Source of the DNA: Blastococcus sp. HT6-4 | GTDB taxonomy: Bacteria > Actinomycetota > Actinomycetes > Mycobacteriales > Geodermatophilaceae | DNA: 64,000 bases | Direction: 5' to 3' | NCBI RefSeq assembly: GCF_039679125.1 | Contig: NZ_CP155551.1 | Location: forward strand, 3,534,001 to 3,598,000 | Part shown: positions 39,802-47,908 of the stretch, piece after piece | How the letters are laid out: each line of letters opens with the position of its first letter | Position numbering within the stretch: position 1 is the first letter of the stretch | The notes under the pieces: generated by a model | The model's input: the letters and a program-made list of their open reading frames with translations, nothing else | What the model was told of the DNA's origin: nothing | Databases searched by the model: none | Program-made: the position numbers and the translations under genes

Positions 39802-40944
39802 GTGGCCGCGCTGCGCCCGGGGCGCCCGCCGTTGCGGGCCTGGATCTGGGCCGCGGCCACCGCCGTGCTCGCCGTCGTCGCCGTCCTGCTCTGGCGCGGC
39901 TCGGACGCGGCCGCCACCGACAGCACCACCGCACCACCGGCCGACGTCCCCCCGGGGACGCCGGCCGGTGCCGTCTCCGAGGTCTGGTCGGTTCCGGGCG
40001 ACCCGCTGCCCGACGACGTGGTGGAGGACGGCCGGGTGCTGGTCGGGTCGGCGCACGGCGTCCGGGCGCTGGACCCGGTCACCGGCGAGCAGGCCTGGCA
40101 CTACGTCCGCAGCAACGCCCGGCTGTGCGGGCTGACCGCCACCGACGGCATCGCGGTGGCGGTCTTCCGCACCGAGGACCGCTGCGACGAGGCGGTCGGC
40201 CTGGACGCCGGCACCGGGGTGCGTGCCTGGACCCGCAACGTGAACTTCCGGCCCGACGTGACGCTGCGCTCGACCGGGCGCGTCGTGCTGGCCCGGAGCC
40301 CGGGCGGGGTGGTGGCGCTCGACCCGACGGGCAACAACATCCGCTGGCGCTACCAGTCCCCGTCGGGATGCCGGCTGCTGGGCTCGGACGTGGGTGACGT
40401 CGGCGTCGTGGTGCTCGAGCGGTGCGACGCGGCGCCGGCCCGGGTCCGGGCGTTCGACGGCATCGCCGGCGACGTCCTCTGGACCCGCGACGTGCCGTCG
40501 TCCGAGGGCGGGCAGCCGCGGCTGCTGGGCGCCGATCTGCTCGTCGGGGTGCTCGCCGGCGACGACGTGCAGCTGCTGTCCGGCACGGACGGGGCCCTGC
40601 TGCGATCGATCCCCGCCGGCGAGGACCGGTCGGTGGCGCAGACGGCCGTCGACGGCGCGGTGCTGGTCCGGTCCGGCGACGTCCTCACCGCCTTCCACCC
40701 CACGTCGGCGCAGGAGCTGTGGGCGGCCCCGGCCACCGGCCTGCCCGGCGAACCGGTCGCGGGCAGCGACGGCCGGTCGGTGCTGACGGTGCCGGAGGCC
40801 GGCGGGTTCGTGCGCCGGGACGCCGGCACCGGGGAGGAGCTCGGCCGGTCGGAGGCGGCGGGCCTGCCCGCTGATGCCACCGCGACCGCCGTCGGCCCGG
40901 CCGTCGTGCTGCGCCTGGCCGACCGGGTCCTCGGTCACCGCTGA
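39802..40944 (+). CDS. PQQ-type beta-propeller protein, membrane anchored (Rv3212-like)
   Basis: 380 aa. One N-terminal membrane helix (about 14-31) anchors an exported domain. Repeats such as VRALDPVTGEQAWHY, VGLDAGTGVRAWTR, VVALDPTGNNIRWRY and VRAFDGIAGDVLWTRD are PQQ/WD-like propeller blades ending in a Trp. No catalytic role is implied. I chose GTG 39802; a CTG at 39790 overlapping the helicase stop (CTGA) would add four residues. It directly follows the helicase, so the two are likely co-transcribed. Confidence 0.83.
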   Translation: MAALRPGRPPLRAWIWAAATAVLAVVAVLLWRGSDAAATDSTTAPPADVPPGTPAGAVSEVWSVPGDPLPDDVVEDGRVLVGSAHGVRALDPVTGEQAWHYVRSNARLCGLTATDGIAVAVFRTEDRCDEAVGLDAGTGVRAWTRNVNFRPDVTLRSTGRVVLARSPGGVVALDPTGNNIRWRYQSPSGCRLLGSDVGDVGVVVLERCDAAPARVRAFDGIAGDVLWTRDVPSSEGGQPRLLGADLLVGVLAGDDVQLLSGTDGALLRSIPAGEDRSVAQTAVDGAVLVRSGDVLTAFHPTSAQELWAAPATGLPGEPVAGSDGRSVLTVPEAGGFVRRDAGTGEELGRSEAAGLPADATATAVGPAVVLRLADRVLGHR

Positions 40945-40996
40945 GCCCAGGACCCCGCTGCGGCACGGCCCGCCGCATCGAGGTTCACTGGGAACC

Positions 40997-41917
40997 ATGG
41001 TCCTGCCCGGCGGCCGAGACGCCCCGTCCGTGAACCTCGCCATCGCGCCCGACGACCTGCGCCAGCTGGCCCACCACGACGCGGACGCGCGCACGTTCGC
41101 AGGCGGCGCCGGACCGCTGGCCGCCCTGGACACCGGCGGCGACGCCGTGGCCGGAACGGTCCTGATGGTCGCCGGCTACACCGGCAGCAAGGAGGACTTC
41201 GCACCCCTCCTGCGGCCGCTCTGCGAGCGGGGCTACCGCGTCGTGGCGCTGGACCAGCGCGGCCAGTACGAGTCGCCGGGGCCGGAGGACCCCGCGCAGT
41301 ACTCGGTGGAGATCCTGGCCGGTGACGTCATCGCCGTCGCCCGGGCCCTGCACGAGGAGTCCGGCGAGCCGCTGCACCTGGTGGGCCACAGCTTCGGCGG
41401 GCTGGTGACCCGCGCCGCGGTGCTGGCCGAGCCCGCTCTCTTCCGGACGTTCACCCTGCTGGGGTCGGGCCCGTCCCGGCTCACCGGCCGCCGCGCCGAG
41501 CTGCTCGACCACCTGGGCCCGCTGCTGGATGCCGGTGGCGTCCCGCTCGTGCACGAGACCCTCGAGCAGGTGTCGATGACCGATCCGAAGGCGCAGGCCG
41601 TGCCCGCGCCGACCCGCGCCTTCTACACCCGCCGCTTCCTGCGGAACACCGACGCCGGCCTGCGCGGCATGGCCGAGGCCATGCTCACGGAACCCGACCG
41701 GGTGGCCGAGCTGAAGGCGACCGGGGTCCCCGTGCTCGTGGCGCACGGTGAGGCCGACGACGCCTGGCTGCCCCACGTGCAGGCGGACATGGCGCTGCGG
41801 CTGGGAGCCCGGCACCAGGTCATCAACAGCTCGATCCACTCCCCCGCCGTCGAGAACCCGCCACGCACCCTGGAGGTCCTCTGCGAGTTCTGGTCCGGCG
41901 CCTCGGTGCGGTCATGA
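40997..41917 (+). CDS. Alpha/beta hydrolase with Ser nucleophile
   Basis: 306 aa. The nucleophile elbow is VGHSFGGLVTR, the oxyanion segment VAGYTGSKEDF, the acid in VAHGEADDAW and the His in SSIHSPAVENP. No signal peptide. Its ATG 40997 is preceded by TTCACT 7 nt upstream rather than a ribosome site. Its stop overlaps the start of the DUF2236 gene (ATGA), so both enzymes are made together. The substrate is unknown. Confidence 0.87.
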   Translation: MVLPGGRDAPSVNLAIAPDDLRQLAHHDADARTFAGGAGPLAALDTGGDAVAGTVLMVAGYTGSKEDFAPLLRPLCERGYRVVALDQRGQYESPGPEDPAQYSVEILAGDVIAVARALHEESGEPLHLVGHSFGGLVTRAAVLAEPALFRTFTLLGSGPSRLTGRRAELLDHLGPLLDAGGVPLVHETLEQVSMTDPKAQAVPAPTRAFYTRRFLRNTDAGLRGMAEAMLTEPDRVAELKATGVPVLVAHGEADDAWLPHVQADMALRLGARHQVINSSIHSPAVENPPRTLEVLCEFWSGASVRS

Positions 41918-42789
41918 GCCGCCTGGCGCCGCTGCCCGCGCCGGACGAGTGGACCGGCGACGAGGACCGGCTCGGGTTCTTCGGTCCCGGCAGCGTCACC
42001 TGGCGCATCCACACCGATCCCAGCTACGCGGTCGGCGGGTTGCGGGCGCTGATGCTCCAAGCGCTGCACCCGGTGGCGATGGACGGCGTCGCGCGCAACT
42101 CCGCCGGCTTCAAGGACGAGTGGTGGATGCGGATGACCCGCACCGGCCAGTACGTGGAGACGATCACTTTCGGCAGCCGCAGCGAGGCCCGGCGGATGGC
42201 GGCGCGGGTGCGCGGGTACCACCGCAAGCTCTCCGGCGTCGAGGAGACGACCGGCCGGGCCTACCGGGTCGACGACCCGGACCTGCTGCTGTGGGTGCAC
42301 AACGGCGCGGTCGACTCGCTGCTGTCCACGGCCCGGCGCGCCGGGCTGCCGCTGTCCGACGCCGACGCCGACGCCTACGTGCTCGAGCAGACGGCGGCGG
42401 CCCGGCTGGTGGGGGTCCCCGAGGATCTCGTCCCGCGGACGGTGGCGGACCTGGCCGCGTACTTCGAGCGGATCCGGCCGGAGCTGGCCCTGACACCGGC
42501 CGCCTCGGAGGGCGTGCGCCGGCTGTTCGTGCCGCCGATGAAGGGCTGGGTGCAGGTGCTGACCCCGGCGCGGCCGGCGTGGGGCACGTTCGTGTCGCTG
42601 GGTTTCGCCACCATGCCCCCGTGGGCTCGGCAGCTGTACTCGATGCCGGGCCTCTCCCTCACCGACGCGGCGGCCACGGCTGCGTTGAGGGCGTTCCGGA
42701 CGGCGCTGCTCGCGGTGCCCGAGCGGATGCGCTGGTCACCGATCGTGCGAGCGGGATTCGACCGGGTGGCCGGCGCGACGGCCGCCTGA
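41914..42789 (+). CDS. DUF2236 / MpaB-like oxygenase family protein
   Basis: 291 aa. Family motifs are GPGSVTWRIHTDPS near the N terminus, QALHPVAMDGVARNS (about 50-64), the segment RMTRTGQYV and DDPDLLLWVHNGAVDS. The conserved His and Arg around these are proposed haem ligands in the rubber-oxygenase/mycophenolic acid branch of this family; I do not infer a specific reaction. It is translationally coupled to the hydrolase. The 3' end faces the RecB-like gene across a small CTGACG/CGTCAG palindrome. Confidence 0.86.
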   Translation: MSRLAPLPAPDEWTGDEDRLGFFGPGSVTWRIHTDPSYAVGGLRALMLQALHPVAMDGVARNSAGFKDEWWMRMTRTGQYVETITFGSRSEARRMAARVRGYHRKLSGVEETTGRAYRVDDPDLLLWVHNGAVDSLLSTARRAGLPLSDADADAYVLEQTAAARLVGVPEDLVPRTVADLAAYFERIRPELALTPAASEGVRRLFVPPMKGWVQVLTPARPAWGTFVSLGFATMPPWARQLYSMPGLSLTDAAATAALRAFRTALLAVPERMRWSPIVRAGFDRVAGATAA

Positions 42790-42795
42790 CGGTCG

Positions 42796-43638
42796 TCAGC
42801 CCTCGTCGTCGGCGAGGAAGCTCCACGGCTCCCGCGCGGGTGTCGCGGCCTGACCGGTCGGGCAGCTGGGCCGGAAGTCGCACCAGCCGCACTGCCTGCC
42901 GGGGACGGCGGGGAAGGCCTCGTCGGCACCCTGCCCGCCGGCCATCGCCTCGGTGGCCGCGGAGATGTCGACGGCGACGTCCTCGGCCCGGCGCACGTGG
43001 TTGGCCAGCGAGCGCTCGGTGTGCTCGAACGCCGCGACGGTGCCGCTGGGCAGGTGGTGCAGCTCGACCCGGCTGCACGGCCGCCGCAGCGTGCGCCGCA
43101 CTCCCAGCACGTAGGCGGCCAGCGCCGGTGATCCGCGCGCCTCGTCATCGGTGCAGGCGGCCCGCCCGGTCTTGTAGTCGACGACCACCAGCTCGTCGCC
43201 GCGCTGGTCGATCCGGTCGATCCGGCCCGAGAGCGCCAGCCGGTCGGTGGTGGCCGCGACCGTGCGCTCGGTGCCCACCGGCTCGTCGGTGGGATCGAGT
43301 CCGGCGACGTACTCGGTGAGCCACGCGGCCGCGCGGGCGCGCCAGCGCGCGGCCTGCTCGTCGTCCCGGAACCCGGTCGGCGACCAGGCGCCGAACAGCA
43401 GCTGCCGGGCGGCAGCCGCGGTGCGCCGCGGTACCGGGAGCTCCCACCAGGAACGCAGCGCCGCGTGCACCGCCGACCCGACGGTGTTGTGCGCCCACGG
43501 CGGGCCCTTGGGCGGCTGCGGCCGGTCGACGTAGGCGAACCGGTAGCGCCGCGGGCAGTCGGCGAAGGTGGCCAGCTTCGTCGGCGTGGCCGGGAACAGC
43601 CGGCGGGGCATGCCCGGCATCTCGAGCTGGTCGCTCAC
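42796..43638 (-). CDS. RecB/Cas4-like PD-(D/E)XK nuclease with Fe-S cluster
   Basis: 280 aa. Cys28 in FADCPRRYRF and the C-terminal QCGWCDFRPSC provide four cysteines for a [4Fe-4S] cluster, as in Cas4/AddB nucleases. The nuclease motif is GRIDRIDQRGDELVVVDYKTG. It carries no helicase domain. The GTG start yields MSDQLEMPG. With AdnAB this window therefore encodes three RecB-type nuclease domains. No CRISPR array or cas gene is present, so a Cas4 role is not supported; repair is likelier. Confidence 0.88.
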   Translation of the reverse strand: MSDQLEMPGMPRRLFPATPTKLATFADCPRRYRFAYVDRPQPPKGPPWAHNTVGSAVHAALRSWWELPVPRRTAAAARQLLFGAWSPTGFRDDEQAARWRARAAAWLTEYVAGLDPTDEPVGTERTVAATTDRLALSGRIDRIDQRGDELVVVDYKTGRAACTDDEARGSPALAAYVLGVRRTLRRPCSRVELHHLPSGTVAAFEHTERSLANHVRRAEDVAVDISAATEAMAGGQGADEAFPAVPGRQCGWCDFRPSCPTGQAATPAREPWSFLADDEG

Positions 43639-43696
43639 CGCCGCGCCTCGCCGTCCACGACCGCCACGGTATCCGCCGGCACCGACGGTCCCGGGA

Positions 43697-44554
43697 TCAG
43701 TCCCGCAGCGCGGCCGTGCCCGTCCCCGCCGCCAGCAGCCGCTCGAACTGCGCCGGATCGGTCGTGCAGGCGCCGATCGGCGTCCGCTTGTTGCTGCCGT
43801 GGTAGTCGCTGGACCCGGTGGTCAGGAGATCCAGGTCGGTGGCGAGCGAACGCAGGTGGGCGCGCTGCTCGTCGGTGTGGTCGGGGTGGTCGACCTCCAG
43901 CCCCAGCAACCCGGCGGCGGCCATCGCGGCGATCGCCTCGTCGCCGACCACCCGTCCCCGCGCGGTGGCGAGCCCGTGGGCGAACACCGGCACGCCGCCG
44001 GCGGCGCGGACCAGCGCGATGCCCTGGCGGACGTCGGTGTCGGCCTTCGCCACGTAGTACGGGCCGCGATGGTGCAGGAGGCTGCCGAACGCCTGCTCGA
44101 CGGTGTCGACGACGCCGGCGCGGACGAGCGCCCCGGCCACGTGCGGCCGGCCGACCACCCCGCCCGCGGCGTGCGCGACGAGCTCCGCCCACATCACCGG
44201 GTAGCCGTCGGCGGCCAGCGCCTCGACCATCCGTTCCGCCCGGCTGAGCCGCTCCTCGCGGAGCCGGGCCCGCTCCGCGGCGAACACCGGGTGCAGCGGG
44301 TCGAACAGGTAGCCGAGCAGGTGCACGCTGATCGGCGACTGGTCGCCGGGGAACCAGCGGCAGGACAGCTCGATGCCGGGGACGACGGTCAGGCCGGGCG
44401 GGCGGGCGGCCTCCGCCGCGTCCCAGCCGGCGGTGGTGTCGTGGTCGGTGAGCGCGACGACGTCGAGCCCGGCCGCGCGCGCGGTGGCGAGCATCTCGGC
44501 GGGGCTGTCGGTGCCGTCGGACACCGCGGTGTGGGTGTGCAGGTCGATCCGCAT
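43697..44554 (-). CDS. PHP-domain phosphoesterase (nucleoside bisphosphatase type)
   Basis: 285 aa. The PHP metal motifs are MRIDLHTHTAVSDG, ALTDHDTT, GIELSCRW, FAHGLAT and SSDYHG in order. This fits the YciV/TrpH group, cytosolic enzymes that hydrolyse 3',5'-nucleoside bisphosphates or short RNA. ATG 44554 is the family start. It lies between the nuclease and the PH-domain gene, all on the minus strand with 53-58 base gaps. Confidence 0.9.
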   Translation of the reverse strand: MRIDLHTHTAVSDGTDSPAEMLATARAAGLDVVALTDHDTTAGWDAAEAARPPGLTVVPGIELSCRWFPGDQSPISVHLLGYLFDPLHPVFAAERARLREERLSRAERMVEALAADGYPVMWAELVAHAAGGVVGRPHVAGALVRAGVVDTVEQAFGSLLHHRGPYYVAKADTDVRQGIALVRAAGGVPVFAHGLATARGRVVGDEAIAAMAAAGLLGLEVDHPDHTDEQRAHLRSLATDLDLLTTGSSDYHGSNKRTPIGACTTDPAQFERLLAAGTGTAALRD

Positions 44555-44607
44555 CACCGGCCAGCCTGCCGCACGCCGTCGCCGCCCACCCGGTGACCCC
44601 GGCCCGG

Positions 44608-45240
44608 TCACTCCTGTCGCGGTGGGAGACCCGGGATCGGCTCGGTGTCGCGGCGTCCCCCGGTGGCGATCGGGCCCGCCGGTGGGGGCGCCTCCTGGTT
44701 GCCCTCGTCGTCGCCGGAGGAGGCACCCCAGTCGCTGGTGAACAGCAGGCCGCTCACCTGGCGGTACAGGGCGCCGGCGTGCGGCAGGAAGGTGATCTCC
44801 GACAGCCCCTGCTGCTGTCCCGCGGACTCGAAGCGGAACGTCCCGTAGCCCAGCAACTGGCCGAAGAACGTCTCCTTCCACGTCAGGTCGGTGATCCGCC
44901 GCAGCGGCAGCAGCGTGACGGTGCGGACGAACAGACCCGATGTGAGCAGCACCCGGCGCCGGCTGACGATGAAGTGCCGCATCCACCACTCGCCCACGCG
45001 CAGGCCGTAGGTCAGCAGCGCGGCGACCACCACCAGCAGCCCGACGGTGCTGGTGACCCGGTTGTCCGGATCGAGCACCAGCAGCCAGCCACCGGCGAGG
45101 AACACCGGCAGGAACTTGGCGGTCGGCACGACGAGCACCGCCCAGTGCCGGCGGGTGGCCACCACCGCGTCCTCGTCGTCGAGCAGGTACTTCTCGACGT
45201 CCTTCGCGGCGCGGGCCGGGATCCCGGCCGGGGCGGCCAC
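44608..45240 (-). CDS. Bacterial PH-domain (bPH2) membrane protein
   Basis: 210 aa. Two membrane helices (about 34-55 and 65-85) are followed by a bPH2/DUF304 domain (about 90-150: FIVSRRRVLLTSGLFVRTV, PLRRITDLTW, GYGTFRFESA). The C-terminal about 45 residues are Pro/Gly/Asp-rich. The start is GTG at 45240, just after the stop of the small single-TM gene (6 bases), so both are probably one unit. No function is known. Confidence 0.85.
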   Translation of the reverse strand: MAAPAGIPARAAKDVEKYLLDDEDAVVATRRHWAVLVVPTAKFLPVFLAGGWLLVLDPDNRVTSTVGLLVVVAALLTYGLRVGEWWMRHFIVSRRRVLLTSGLFVRTVTLLPLRRITDLTWKETFFGQLLGYGTFRFESAGQQQGLSEITFLPHAGALYRQVSGLLFTSDWGASSGDDEGNQEAPPPAGPIATGGRRDTEPIPGLPPRQE

Positions 45241-45246
45241 GGCGGC

Positions 45247-45405
45247 TCAGACCAGCGAGCCGACGAACTCGGCCAGCGAGGACGCGGCCTCCCCGAGCGC
45301 CTCACCGGCGCCGCGCACGATGTCCGCCGAGGCGTTCGGCTCCTGGATGACGTAGAAGACGACGAAGGCGACGACCACCCAGGTGAGGACCTTCTTGAGG
45401 TTCAC
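45247..45405 (-). CDS. 52-residue single-span membrane protein
   Basis: The sequence starts MNLKKVLTWVVVAFVVFYVI, a positively charged tip plus one membrane helix, and ends in an amphipathic tail with GEALGEAASSLAEF. The GTG start is preceded by ACGGAGGTGGCG, a very good ribosome site. It is just upstream of the PH-domain gene with a 6-base gap. It is too short for domain assignment. Confidence 0.75.
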   Translation of the reverse strand: MNLKKVLTWVVVAFVVFYVIQEPNASADIVRGAGEALGEAASSLAEFVGSLV

Positions 45406-45576
45406 CGCCACCTCCGTGGTGTGAGAGCGAGGCAGTCCCCGGGTGCGGGGGCCTGCACGGACAGCCCACCACCGTGCGGCGGACGCGTTCGTCCCATGAG
45501 TAACACAGGCCCCACCGGCCACCCCGCCGACGCGCCGACCACGACGGGGCCCACCTCGTTCCGCCGGGCGCGGCGG

Positions 45577-46200
45577 TCACCGTCCCGGCAGGAGGTGCTC
45601 CCCGGGTGGGCCGAGCGGGAGATCGGGGTAGATGCGTTCACGCAGGTCCAGGAGCTCCAACTGCTCCACCAGCAGCCAGGCGGCGTTCATGGGCCACATG
45701 ACCAGCCAGAGCCAGACGCCGTAGGCCTCCCCCACGAAGGCGGCGTGGTCGTCCGCCGTCGGGACCGCCCACAGGGGGGCGTGCTGCCCGGCGGCTTCGA
45801 CCTCGACGGAGCTCGGCCCGGAGATCACGTCGCCCGGGTCCAGACCCGGCAGCCCGGCATACCCGCAGCCGACCCCCGTCCCCGGTTCCTCGGCGATCAG
45901 GACCAGCTCCGCCGACCCGCCCAGGGGCGCGGGACCGGCGCAGTCGACGACGATGGCCCGCGCGGCGGGCTCCCCGCCCCAGGCCAGCCCCGTGACCGCC
46001 CACCCGGGTGGCACCGGATCGGGCACCCAGGCCGGCACGCGGGCGTCGGCGGTGACGGCCGCGATCGCGTCGTGGGCCACCAGCGCGGTGTGGTGCAGCG
46101 GCGTGACCGCGCCGTGCAGGTAGCACCAGCCGTGCGCCTCCGACCCGTGGCGGACGGCCAGTGGCTCACCGCACCGGGGGCACACCGGCGACGCGCTCAT
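45577..46200 (-). CDS. DUF6758 family zinc-finger-like protein
   Basis: 207 aa. It opens with MSASPVCPRCGEPL, a CxxC knuckle that may pair with the Cys of GWCYLHG. The rest mixes beta segments (VTGLAWGGEPAARAIVVD, SAELVLIAEEPGTGVG) and a hydrophobic stretch near GVWLWLVMWPMNAAWLL. It matches the actinobacterial family I know as DUF6758 without function. ATG 46200 is chosen because the zinc motif follows at once. It is divergent from the NUDIX gene. Confidence 0.78.
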   Translation of the reverse strand: MSASPVCPRCGEPLAVRHGSEAHGWCYLHGAVTPLHHTALVAHDAIAAVTADARVPAWVPDPVPPGWAVTGLAWGGEPAARAIVVDCAGPAPLGGSAELVLIAEEPGTGVGCGYAGLPGLDPGDVISGPSSVEVEAAGQHAPLWAVPTADDHAAFVGEAYGVWLWLVMWPMNAAWLLVEQLELLDLRERIYPDLPLGPPGEHLLPGR

Positions 46201-46265
46201 CGGGACAACCGTCGCGGGAGTCGCCGCAATCGTCAAGCGCGGCGCATCCGGCCACCGCGCGTGCG

Positions 46266-46271
46266 TAGCCT
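46266..46271 (+). promoter_or_regulatory. Leaderless-type -10 element of the NUDIX gene
   Basis: TAGCCT, 6 nt before the ATG at 46278, with no Shine-Dalgarno. Confidence 0.5.
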
Positions 46272-46277
46272 CCGGAC

Positions 46278-46706
46278 ATGTCCACGGACCGGCGCGGGAG
46301 CGGGCGGCCGCTGGTCCCCTGCGTCGGCGCGATCGTGCACGACGCGCGGGGCCGGCTGCTGCTGGTGCGCCGGCGCAACGACCCCGGCCGGGGGCTGTGG
46401 TCGGTGCCCGGCGGGCGGGTCGAGGCCGGCGAGTCGGTCGCGGCCGCCGTCGAGCGGGAGGTGCTGGAGGAGACCGGACTGCGGGTGCGCTCCGGCGCCG
46501 TCGTCGGACGGCTGCGCATCGACGCCGGGGAGGTGGTCTACGCGGTGGAGGACCTCGCCTGCACCCTGCTCGACCCGGGCGCGCCACCGGTCGCCGGCGA
46601 CGACGCCGACGACGTGACCTTCGCCGACGCCACCGCCCTCGCCGGTCTGTCGTGCACGCCGAGGCTGGTCGAGACGCTGCGCGGCTGGGGCGTGCTGCCG
46701 GGCTGA
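46278..46706 (+). CDS. NUDIX hydrolase
   Basis: 142 aa. The Nudix box is GGRVEAGESVAAAVEREVLE followed by ETGL (about 56-78). It is short and lacks additional domains, resembling MutT-like or ADP-ribose/nucleotide pyrophosphatases; the substrate cannot be told. It is convergent with the MaoC gene (26 bases apart) and has a leaderless-type start. Confidence 0.88.
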   Translation: MSTDRRGSGRPLVPCVGAIVHDARGRLLLVRRRNDPGRGLWSVPGGRVEAGESVAAAVEREVLEETGLRVRSGAVVGRLRIDAGEVVYAVEDLACTLLDPGAPPVAGDDADDVTFADATALAGLSCTPRLVETLRGWGVLPG

Positions 46707-46732
46707 CCGGTCAGCACGACCCACCGCCGGAC

Positions 46733-47242
46733 TCAGCCGCGTGGGGTGGGCTCCGGACGGCCGGGCTGCTCCCCGCCGCGGGCCTCGCCGTAGGACCGCT
46801 TGGGCACCATGACCTTGCGGCGGAAGATGCAGACGATCGTGCCGTCCTGCTTGTAGCCGATGGTCTCCACGTACACGACGCCGCGGTCGTCCTTGGACTT
46901 CGAGGGCGTCTTGTCCAGCACGGTGGTCTCGCCGTAGATCGTGTCGCCGTGGAAGGTCGGCGCCACGTGCCGCAGCGACTCGATCTCCAGGTTCGCGATC
47001 GCCTTGCCGGAGACGTCCGGCACGCTCATCCCGAGCAGCAGCGAGTAGATGTAGTTGCCGACGACGACGTTCTTGCCGAAGTCGGTGGTCTTCTCCGCGT
47101 AGTTGACGTCCATGTGCAGCGGGTGGTGGTTCATCGTCAGCAGGCAGAACAGGTGGTCGTCGTACTCGGTGACGGTCTTCCCGGGCCAGTGCTTGTAGAC
47201 GGCCCCGACCTCGAACTCCTCGTAGTACCGACCGAACTGCAT
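46733..47242 (-). CDS. MaoC-like hotdog-fold dehydratase
   Basis: 169 aa. FEVGAVYKHWPGKTVTEYDD and LTMNHHPLHMDVNYA hold the MaoC catalytic Asp/His pair, followed by NVVVGNYIYSLLLGMSV and GDTIYGETTVLDK. Full-length single-hotdog proteins of this kind are enoyl-CoA hydratases or mesaconyl/methylmalyl-CoA dehydratases. The substrate is not resolved. TAAGAT about 45 nt upstream of the ATG is a likely -10. Confidence 0.87.
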   Translation of the reverse strand: MQFGRYYEEFEVGAVYKHWPGKTVTEYDDHLFCLLTMNHHPLHMDVNYAEKTTDFGKNVVVGNYIYSLLLGMSVPDVSGKAIANLEIESLRHVAPTFHGDTIYGETTVLDKTPSKSKDDRGVVYVETIGYKQDGTIVCIFRRKVMVPKRSYGEARGGEQPGRPEPTPRG

Positions 47243-47333
47243 GTGCTCGCTCCCGACGTCGACGCTGACAGACGGGTCGTGATCTTACGGATGCCGCGTG
47301 CTGCCGCATCCGCGGGCGGACCGCTCCCCGCCG

Positions 47334-47855
47334 TCAGAGCAGCTGGAGCGCCGGCCCGATCTCCTGGGTGGCGTACCAGCCCAGCTCGTGCCCCTCGGCC
47401 TGGTCCACGACGAACTGGGCGTCCTCGCTGCCGAGGTCGGCCTCGAGCACGACGGCGACCGCCGCGCGGACGTCCTCCTCCGCCTCGGCGTCGTCGACGT
47501 GGGCGCTCGCGACGTCCTCGAGCCCGATCTCGTGCTGCACCCGGGCCGCACCCCGTTCCACGTGCGGGTCGTCCATCGGGGTCACCGCGGCGTCGGGCAC
47601 GTCGGCGGCGAGGACCACCCGCCGGCGGGCGGCGAACGGGTCGAGGTCGAGCAACCGCAGGCTCGCGCGGGCGGCGGCCAGCAGCGCGGCGTACTCGAGC
47701 TCCTCGGTGTCGGCCCCGGCGTCGCTGAGGGCGTAGAAGTCACGCAGCTGCGGGGTGACCGCGAAGACCGTCTGCGGTGCGGGCAGCCGCCCCCCGTCCA
47801 CGAGCGTCCGCAGCACGGTCGTCGTCGCCGGCACGTACACGCGCACCCGGCTCAC
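47334..47855 (-). CDS. DUF6912-type protein of unknown function
   Basis: 173 aa. It begins MSRVRVYVPATTTVLRTLVDGG and has a central RLLDLDPFAARRRVVLAADVPD block, which I associate with an actinobacterial family of unknown role (DUF6912). No catalytic motif, signal peptide or membrane helix is seen. AAGGGG precedes the GTG start and TACGGT about 24 nt upstream may be the -10. It lies between MaoC and WS/DGAT genes on the same strand. Confidence 0.75.
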   Translation of the reverse strand: MSRVRVYVPATTTVLRTLVDGGRLPAPQTVFAVTPQLRDFYALSDAGADTEELEYAALLAAARASLRLLDLDPFAARRRVVLAADVPDAAVTPMDDPHVERGAARVQHEIGLEDVASAHVDDAEAEEDVRAAVAVVLEADLGSEDAQFVVDQAEGHELGWYATQEIGPALQLL

Positions 47856-47908
47856 CCCCTTCGTCGATGGAAGGACGACCGTAGCCGCCCGCCCGGCGGC
47901 GGCAAGGC

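Noticed and set aside
42796-43638. Cas4 assignment of the Fe-S nuclease
   Set aside because: The fold is Cas4/RecB-like, but no cas1, cas2 or CRISPR repeats exist in the window; a repair nuclease is the simpler reading.
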